Assembly: GCF_030272615.1 (NCBI RefSeq)
Contig: NC_081412.1
Location: 668,179,852 to 668,243,851, forward strand
Direction of reading: 5' to 3'
Source: Cryptomeria japonica
Taxonomy: Eukaryota > Streptophyta > Pinopsida > Cupressales > Cupressaceae
DNA: 64,000 nucleotides
This document shows, one piece after another, positions 57,279 through 64,000 of the stretch (within the stretch, counting starts at the first letter, position 1; each line of letters opens with the position of its first letter). A program made the translations under genes and the position numbers. The notes beneath the pieces were generated by a model. It had not been told where the DNA came from and searched no databases. It was given only the letters and a program-made list of their open reading frames with translations.

Positions 57279-58652
57279 TCACCACCACGCTGGTTTGACC
57301 TGAGGTTCATAGTTGGATAGCTTAGGTAGAGTGATCAAATTCTGAGAAATGAGTTGTCGCATCACTGTTTCAATGGGTTCCCCTAAGGGAGTGTATGTGC
57401 GTTTTTGTTTTTGTGGACGAGGTCTTGATTCATCCTGAGATGTGATGCGACCTTGATTAAGAGGAACATTTGTGTTATTTTGAGGTGGAGGATTTTGTCC
57501 TGCAAATCGAACCACAGGTTGTGCATTTTGGATAGTTCGAGCATCCACAACTCCATCATTGACGATATTCTTATTCTTGTTCCAGAAGTTCGGTTTATCG
57601 CTATTGAAGCGCGGGCGAGGACCATCTTTTGGTTCATTAAAGATTTTGATGAGTCCTTTTTTGATGAGTGCCCTTTCACATTTTATACCCTTGGTGATCA
57701 TATCGTTAAAAGAGTCTGTGTCTTTGACATCCAGGTGAAATTCCATTTCTTCGTTTAAGTTGGAAATGAAAATTTCCACTAGTTCTCGTTCAGGTAACTG
57801 AAGAGAACGTCTGCTAGACATTTGGCGCCATCGTTGTAGGAATATTGAGAATAATTCACCTGGTTTTTGTTTGGTATTGCACAGATCAGCCATGGTGATG
57901 TCGCATTCAATGTTATAAGAGTAATGAGATAGGAACTTCTGGATGAGTTCCTCAAATGTTCTATTGCCACTTGGAAGTCGCGAAAACCATGATGTGGTTG
58001 TTCCTCCCAAGCTTTGGGGAAAAAGGTGCATTAGGTATGTGTCCTCATAAGCCACTTCAAGACAAGCAGAATGAAATTCTCGGACATGATCACGAGGATC
58101 CCCCTTTCCTCTATATTTTTCAAATTTGGGTGTTTCAAACCCACGTGGAAAGGGTGGCATATAAATATTCCTATCAAACGGATAGGGACAGATGTCGTTA
58201 AGTGAGATTTGATTGGTCTTAACACCACTATGAAGTTGTTGGGCGAGATTCTCGACTTGTTGCCGCAACATCTCCATTTCATTTGGAGGAGGAGGTGGTG
58301 GGTTACCTCGAGGGATGTTATATCTGATGGGATCTCTATGCCTTTCATCCTCATGGCGACTTTGTCTTTCTGATGCTTGTCTTAATTGGGCAAGATCAAA
58401 GTCTGAGGGGAGTTTGGCTCCTTCTTGAGCAAGTTTTAAGAAGTGAGCATCCGCATTGCTCCTTAATATTTCATCAAATAATCTGTTAAAATGAGGGTTA
58501 TGCTGAACCCTTTCGATTGTTGAAGGAGTGGGTGTACCTGGGTTTTCATCATTCCCATTTCCTCCAAGTGCTTCTTGAAATTCATTGAGGTTGTCCTCTT
58601 CTTCCTCAATTTCTATTTCTCGTTGCCTTGATCGTGATCGGGTTTGAGCCAT
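57279..58652 (-). CDS. Gag polyprotein N-terminal part, element II
   Basis: 457 residues from the ATG at 58650-58652 (MAQTRSRSRQREIEIEEEED). An acidic/basic head and a Pro stretch (about 115-125) are followed by the Retrotrans_gag capsid region, about 165-290: FETPKFEKYRGKGDPRDHV, FPQSLGGTTTSWFSRLP, FEELIQKFLSHYS and KQKPGELFSIFLQRWRQM. The C-terminal end LSNYEPQVKPAWW runs into a TGA and then the knuckle. The ATG is the first in frame after the long leader. It forms the virus-like particle in the cytoplasm. The stop splits gag from its knuckle, so the present product is probably defective. Confidence 0.9.
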   Translation of the reverse strand: MAQTRSRSRQREIEIEEEEDNLNEFQEALGGNGNDENPGTPTPSTIERVQHNPHFNRLFDEILRSNADAHFLKLAQEGAKLPSDFDLAQLRQASERQSRHEDERHRDPIRYNIPRGNPPPPPPNEMEMLRQQVENLAQQLHSGVKTNQISLNDICPYPFDRNIYMPPFPRGFETPKFEKYRGKGDPRDHVREFHSACLEVAYEDTYLMHLFPQSLGGTTTSWFSRLPSGNRTFEELIQKFLSHYSYNIECDITMADLCNTKQKPGELFSIFLQRWRQMSSRRSLQLPERELVEIFISNLNEEMEFHLDVKDTDSFNDMITKGIKCERALIKKGLIKIFNEPKDGPRPRFNSDKPNFWNKNKNIVNDGVVDARTIQNAQPVVRFAGQNPPPQNNTNVPLNQGRITSQDESRPRPQKQKRTYTPLGEPIETVMRQLISQNLITLPKLSNYEPQVKPAWW

Positions 58653-61008
58653 TTTGTTTGCAAGTTTTGTTTTTGAAGTTGATTGAAGATGATGATGAGT
58701 GGTGATGAAATGAAAGATTGATTGGTTGGTGATTTGTCTTGTATGGGGATCTCTAGCACTTTAAGGTAGATGTAACCGAAATTCCTTTCTTTGAATTGCT
58801 TGTTTGTTTGATAAGTTTGGATGTGATAAGGTGCAGAGAAATCTGAGATGTGTTACAGATTTAACTACCTAGCAATGAGAGGATTCACTCATGTACTAGT
58901 TTTAACCTGCGTAGATGTGTCTCTTAGGATGAGCTTATCCTAGATGTAGAAATGATCTAAAAAGTGATGTGATGTGTTTGATTTCAAGCAATATCTAAAA
59001 AGGAATCTTGGGACAAGAACCTCTTAATGTTTTGAGAGTTTTGGGATGGATTGATGATGGAATGATAATGTATGAGTAAGATGATGGATGTTTTGTTTTC
59101 AACTTCAATAAAAACTCTGTGTCACAAATGGGACAAACTCTACCTCTTCCCTTTCAGGCATTGGTGGCACTTCTCGAGCTGTGTTGTAGGTGATACAGAT
59201 GTTTGGGAAGAAGTTGGGATCAATCTTTCCTCCTTGATTTTTGTGATAACTCAGAGCTCTATATTGCATAAAAGCTCTGCGGTTTAATGATTCAGAATCA
59301 AATTCGTTTGTTTTACCTTGAAGGTATAGACGCATGCGATGTAGAAAGACTCTATGTGAGACAAAGATTTGTCTATTGAGATAGAAGAATTTCCTCCTTT
59401 TGATTAAAGCCTTTGAGCTTAGTGGTCTCCTTTTTCAAGGTGATACTCTGATGACACTTCTTCTTTCGCAAGATGTGAAGAATGGTCATAAAAGTTGTGA
59501 CTCTATGTTGTTTGCACTTTGTTTTTTGGTATTTTTGGTTGTGTTGATAGATGTTGGATGAGTACTTTGTTTTTGAAAGTGATCTTCTGATTTTTCTTTG
59601 ACAAGAAAACAAAGCAAGCACACAAACACAAAATTGTATCCTCAAAGGCACAAATGAGTATGGGTCTAGATCAACCCAATCCTTGGACTTGTTTCTGACC
59701 CTTCCTTTAGATTTATTTTAAGATGTATTTCCAAAGCCTGAAGTCGGCTCAATTTGCACTAGGTCTGTAAAACGAACACACTTCAAACACTCTTTATCCC
59801 TAAGGTCAAATGGCCAGTTGTGATAAATTTAGCCCACATCTTGATATTTCTTCGACTTTGGTACTACATACTTTATGAATCCCGCCGTGGCAGGTAAGGA
59901 TGTGATATACTAAGTCTTGCACGAGCATAACAAATAGATGATCCCTATGATGGGGGAGTCACCACTTTTATCAAGCCACAAGTGACCTTTCAAAAATCTA
60001 TGTTTCTACTCAAGGAAATATGTATGGTGAGTATCTTGGGAGCAAAACCATCTATGCTCTTGCACTAAATTATACCTCAAATATCCTCAATCAATAGAAC
60101 AGGTGGGCTACTACTTAAAGGTGTTTAGTCATGTTCGATGTTTTTGGACATAAGTTCATTCTGCAGTGACTCACTTAAGAGCCTTGTAACTGGTGGTGGG
60201 GCCCATTTGTCCTTTCGGCCAGTTACACTTTAGGAACAGCTATACCCAAGGCTACAGCTTTCGCTCTCACCTGATTTCTATAGCGGCTCGAAGGATTTAC
60301 TGCTCGAGGTCGTTCCCAAGAGTATCGATCCCTTGGCAGGCCTCTCTTAAAAAATAAAATTTTGAGTGTTACTAACACTTTTCTCTTGCACCTAGGACCA
60401 CGAAAGCCAAGGGAGAGGATAGTGTGTGTTAGAAGTAGGTCCACTCGACTGACTTTTGTGCACAAGCATGCCAAACACGAAATTCACTTGTTCTTTTTAA
60501 TCCAACATTTGCAAAGATGATCTAACTAATTGGAGATGTTGCTCCAACAGCCATGGTGTTCATTTTAACTTCAAAGCAATATGTTTTGTAATCTAGAAGT
60601 TGAAAGTCCTGGTCAACTTAATGGAAAACACGTTTGCATAAAAAAATCGCTTGCAAAAAATTAAAACAAGTGGATTGTGTATTTTATTTGCACCAAAATT
60701 TGAAGTGTGGTTTGTGATTTTTAAGTCCCAATTGATGCAAGAAAGAAAGTTTGTTTTGTTGATTTTAAGCACCAAATAAAAATGAGGCCTAACTAGAAAA
60801 CAATGAAAAACTCTTTTTTTTGTGTTTTTAAGTTCTTTTTAAGCACTAAATGAAATTTTTTTTTTTTTTTATTTTTATTTTTGTTGTGTTGTTTAACCTG
60901 CACAAAAGAAATAAGTTAATAAAATCGATACTCAAAGAGGGGGGCTTCCACAAGCCTAATTCTTGATTTTTCGGTTACAAGTCCATTTGGGCGACACTCT
61001 GTCGCAAT
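58653..61008 (-). other. 5' leader of element II (non-coding)
   Basis: About 2.4 kb between the AGCGCT array and gag ATG. Short ORFs have no motif. It carries GGTCGTTCCC (60308) and GGCAGGCCTCTCTT (60335), a motif pair also present in the leader of element I, and a poly-T run near 60858-60872. Ogre-type elements may have an extra ORF here; none is visible. Confidence 0.6.
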
Positions 61009-61254
61009 AGCGCTATTCTGTGTTTTTTACAGAAGCGCTGATTAATACAATAGCGCTAGTCTGCGTGAGCAGAAGCGCTAATTTAAACAGTAGCGCTGAA
61101 AGAAAAGAAAATCCCGAGAAGACAAGAGCGCTAGAAGTGTGTCAATAGCGCTGAAACTGTGACAATAGCGCTTAAATGTTGTCAATAGCGCTGAAACATT
61201 TTCAATAGCGCTATTTTATGGTCAATAGCGCTAAAAGAAATTTTTCAATAGCGC
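61009..61254. repeat. AGCGCT array, 5' side of element II
   Basis: Twelve AGCGCT in 246 bases plus one AGCGCC, mostly as TCAATAGCGCTGAAA or CAATAGCGCTA. It lies 80 bases from the PBS. The flanking bases are the reverse complement of those in the 46004-46310 array. Confidence 0.9.
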
Positions 61255-61332
61255 TAAAACGCGTTCAATAGCGCCGAAGCGCGACCTGTGTGGCAATTTC
61301 AACAAGCAAAATGTTAATTTCACAAAAAAAAT

Positions 61333-61372
61333 GATCAGAAGGTTGCGTGTTCGATTCACGTCGGGTTCACCA
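61333..61372 (-). other. tRNA-Trp primer-binding site of element II, 40-nt match
   Basis: Reading the plus strand, 40 bases ending CGTCGGGTTCACCA match the 3' half of plant cytosolic tRNA-Trp as I know it, from just after the anticodon to CCA. This includes the T-loop GTTCGATTC. Ordinary PBSs match 12-18 bases. It lies 2 bases from the LTR. Confidence 0.85.
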
Positions 61373-61374
61373 AA

Positions 61375-62749
61375 TGATGCCCTCCTAAATGGCACAATGT
61401 TAGTTTAAGATCGATCCACACAAAACACTCAAGATGTTAGAGTTAATCAATCAAAAACCAAACATATGAAGGCATTCCAAAAGAGATACTAAAAGAGACA
61501 TGCTAAATATATCTAATAAATAGAACAAATGATCATGAGACATCTCCAACTGCCTCTTAGCATGGCCTTAGCTTCTTCTCCCTTGTTCCTCTCCTCTCCA
61601 AGTTCCAAAATAGTGTAGCTCTCAGCAGCTTTTTGCACTATGGATGCTTATGGAGGATTGAGATTTGTAGAATAGCTCCAAACATGAAATGAAAAGCTAT
61701 TTTTAATGCTAAAATGATTGATTTTACCAAAAAGACAATATTTAGTTATGTTATGCTAAATGCTCTCTAAAATGGCTATAGTCTAAATGCTTACAAGTTT
61801 TCAGGATCTGGATTATGAAGGAATGGGCTCTATTTATAGGAAAAATGGAGCAATGGATGGTTGAGATTGAGTAATCTCAACAAGGGTCAGGATTGAATGA
61901 TTTCAAATCCATGTGAGGGCTTTCAACCCAATCCCAGGATGACAAGTGTCAATGTGAGATAGGTTGAGAGGAGAGGGAATAAGCATTAAATGCCTGACAT
62001 GACTTTGGGATTTTGAGTCAAGGTTGGTTGAATGAATAAACTCTTTATTCAAAGAATAAAGCTTTTATCCAATAGATAAACTCTTGTGCAAATGTGAAAT
62101 GGATGAATATGGTCAAACAATAAATGTTTGGGGAGACAAGTTTGCAATAACCATAAATGGTTATGTAAGAGCCATAAATGGTCATGTAAGAGCCATTAGT
62201 GGTCTTGGAAGACTTTGGGGGTTAATTTGTTGAACACACAAAGCATTAAATGCTTTTCAAAGACTTTGGAGTCTTTGAGAAGTGACTCCATTTTGCTTAG
62301 GAATGTGACAATAATTAGGGGATGGATTAAATTAATTAGGAAGGGGTTAGAAGAATCTAGAAGGGGATTAGATTTTGCAAGTGGATTTGGTGGGTGAGGG
62401 AAAATAGGATTTTATTTAGAATAAAAATTCATTTATTCAAATAAATGTGCAAGTTGCATTTGTAGGAAAATGCAAGTGGGGGGGTTTTAAAATGATTTAA
62501 ATAAATGTTAATTTATTTAAAAGAGGGAAAGGGGGATTTAATTAAATAAATATATTTATTTATTTAATTGATTGGAATTGGATTTAATGAATTAATTAAA
62601 ATAAATTGAATAATTTATTTAATTAATAGAAGAATGTTTGGGGATGAATTAATTAAATATTAATTTAATTAACTGGTGGCTAGTGGATTTTTAATCAAAT
62701 AAATAGCAAATATTCATTTAATTAAAATGGACAGATTTGTGTGACTACA
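61375..62749 (-). repeat. 5' LTR of element II
   Basis: TGATGCCCTCC ... TGTGACTACA; near-identical to 44067-45440. Confidence 0.95.
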
Positions 62750-62754
62750 CATAT

Positions 62755-64000
62755 ATTACTACCAACAACTTATTTTCTATGATAGTATAATTAAGCTCAG
62801 GTCCTTGCATGTTTTTGTTGATGAAATAAATTGCACTCTAAATTGTCCATCTTTTGTCCCAAAACTGCTCCTATAGCATAATATGATGCATCTGTATGAA
62901 TATGAAAAGGCAATGACCTGTTTGGACCCTTGAGCACTGGTGCTTGAGTCAATGCATGTTTGAGCTTCAAGAAAGCTTCATGTCATGCAAGAGTCCAATC
63001 AAACTCCATATATTTAGTCAAAAGACAATATAAAGGTCCTACAATTTTACCAAAATCCTCAATAAATCTTTGATAATATCCAGCATGACATGGGAAACTT
63101 CAGACATCCTTTTTCTTTGTGGGAATATCGAGGTTTTGAATGACTTCAATTTTGGCTAGGTCAACCTGTATTCCAGTTATAGAAATATGATGACCAAGAA
63201 CTATGCCTTCTTGCATAATCATAAAGCATTTTCACTGTTCAAGGATAAATTGTAATCTTCACACCTCTGTAAAAAATTCTGTAAATTCTTCAATGCCTCT
63301 TCAAATTCTAAACCTTAAGTTGTTAAATCATCCATATAGATCTTCATGCTATCCTGGGAAATATTTGAAAATATGCTTATGACTGCTCTTTGAAAATTAT
63401 CTAGAGCATTACATAACCCAAAGGGAAGAACAGAAAATGCATACATTCCCCAAGGGAAGGTAAATGTAGTCTTTTCCTGATCCTTGAGCAATTTGAATTT
63501 GGTTGTAGCCACTAAATCCATCCAAGAATGAAAAGTACCACTTCCCTGCCAAGGAATCTAATACTTGATCCACAAATGGTAATAGAAAATGATCCGTCCT
63601 ACTTGTTGAGTTCAAAGATCTATAATCTACACAAACCCGCCATTTACCTCCTTTCTTTGGAACTATGACTAGAGGCGACACCCACTGACTATCTGATATA
63701 GGATAGATAAATCCAGCATTTAACAATTTATGTAGTTCCTCTTTAACTATCTCCCTTAATGCAAGATTGATTCTTCTTTGTCGTTGTCTGAGTGGTCTAC
63801 AATCTTCTGTGATATAAATATGGTGTGTGCAAATTGTAGGATCTATTCCTTTCATATCTTTGTAATCCCATGCAAAAGCGTGCTGATGACATTTGAGAAA
63901 TTCAACTAGTGTTATCCTTTGAGTTTCTATGAGTTGATTATTGATATTCAAACATTTATTTGGATAAACTTCTACCTTCACAGTAAGATCAACCTGAGTT
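62755..64000 (-). pseudogene. RT and N-terminal RNase H, element III (runs off window)
   Basis: RT blocks: CTHHIYITEDCRPLRQRQRR, LLNAGFIYPISDSQWVSPLV, GKWRVCVDYRSLN, FSFLDGFSGYNQIQIA, LPFGLCNALDNFQRAV and IYMDDLTT. The YMDD form of the active site is kept. A frameshift lies between 63409 and 63521. The RNase H N-terminus follows (LPFHIHTDASYYAIGAVLGQ, catalytic Asp present) and ends at the element II target site with LLVVI. Upstream coding lies beyond the right edge. Confidence 0.9.

Larger units (their letters stand above)
44067..62749 (-). mobile_element. Element II: 18.7-kb Tat-lineage LTR retrotransposon with antisense PMD gene
   Basis: Exact target duplication CATAT (44062-44066 and 62750-62754). 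LTRs of 1,374 and 1,375 bp differ by about six substitutions and one indel. Sense order, right to left: 5' LTR, tRNA-Trp PBS, AGCGCT array, 2.3-kb leader, gag, protease, RT, RNase H, archaeal-type RNase H, integrase, repeat-rich spacer, antisense PMD gene, second AGCGCT array, hairpins, PPT, 3' LTR. A dual RNase H and a large extra region with antisense ORF are hallmarks of the Tat lineage. It is inserted in the RNase H of element III; removing it rejoins LLVVI and YALNKF. Confidence 0.95.
30655..64000 (-). mobile_element. Element III: Athila-like Ty3/Gypsy element, split by B, S and II, runs off window
   Basis: The coding order from right to left is RT, RNase H, integrase, then a 3' ORF, a polypurine tract and the left LTR. 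Three younger insertions interrupt it, each at a point where the reading frame joins again when the insert and its target duplication are removed. The 5' LTR, PBS, gag and protease are outside the window. Athila affinity is inferred from the integrase and RNase H wording and the extra ORF after integrase. Confidence 0.8.

Noticed and set aside
61333-61372. tRNA-Trp gene or half-gene
   Set aside because: Only the 3' half is present and it carries an encoded CCA, which plant nuclear tRNA genes lack. Its place beside an LTR makes it a primer-binding site.
44067-62749. Reading II as two elements because of the opposite-strand PMD gene
   Set aside because: One pair of LTRs, one target duplication and one PBS/PPT pair enclose everything; the PMD gene is an internal antisense gene.

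Overview
This window reads as transposon-packed plant nuclear DNA. It is AT-rich and I see no host single-copy gene, tRNA gene, rRNA gene or CRISPR array. Every coding stretch I can interpret belongs to a retrotransposon: Tat-like and Athila-like Ty3/Gypsy, Sirevirus-like Copia and a plant L1-type LINE. The size of the nest and the mix of lineages suggest a seed plant with a very large genome. A conifer or other gymnosperm is my guess, at low confidence. Elements are labelled here only for reference. Almost all are on the minus strand, so their 5' LTR is the right-hand one. || Left half (1-22983). Copia relic Y (minus; gag remnant, iMet-type PBS and 5' LTR) is the oldest host. Element X (plus; 3' LTR 2629-4991) lies in Y's gag, and a minus-oriented relative X' (1-2316) lies in X. 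Y's LTR is split by element A (6428-22690, target duplication TCTTC). A's own 5' LTR is split by element I (12897-22391, duplication CTTTG). A has no pol; it carries a coiled-coil/zinc-knuckle ORF1 and a long ORF2. I is a 9.5 kb element with tRNA-Trp primer site and one 959-codon ORF that has no recognisable retroviral domain. || Middle (22984-30654). A degenerate L1-type LINE (plus) with an ORF1-like and an endonuclease-like region is cut at 25679 by element IV. IV is plus-oriented, has LTRs of about 1.6 kb, a 1.8 kb interior and no pol. || Right half (30655-64000). Athila-like element III (minus) lies in IV's right LTR and runs off the window. It is itself split by three insertions: element B (35369-41967, second copy of the A family, duplication CCTGA), solo LTR S (42374-43493) and element II (44067-62749, duplication CATAT). 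II is an 18.7 kb Tat-lineage element with gag, protease, RT, RNase H, a second archaeal-type RNase H and integrase in one reading frame. It also has an antisense gene for a plant mobile domain (PMD) protein with its own TATA box. || How it fits together. II supplies, or once supplied, a full enzymatic set. I shares its primer site, polypurine tract, two post-PPT hairpins and a post-coding module, so I looks like a non-autonomous partner of the II lineage. The A/B family looks like a Sirevirus-related, pol-less, two-ORF parasite with a conserved internal promoter. By hand alignment LTR divergence is lowest in II (about 0.5%), then I (about 1%), then A and B (about 5%), which agrees with the nesting order. 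The best candidates for undescribed biology are the A/B element family, the paired AGCGCT arrays of II, the covarying hairpins shared by I and II, and the 40-nt tRNA-Trp-derived primer site.
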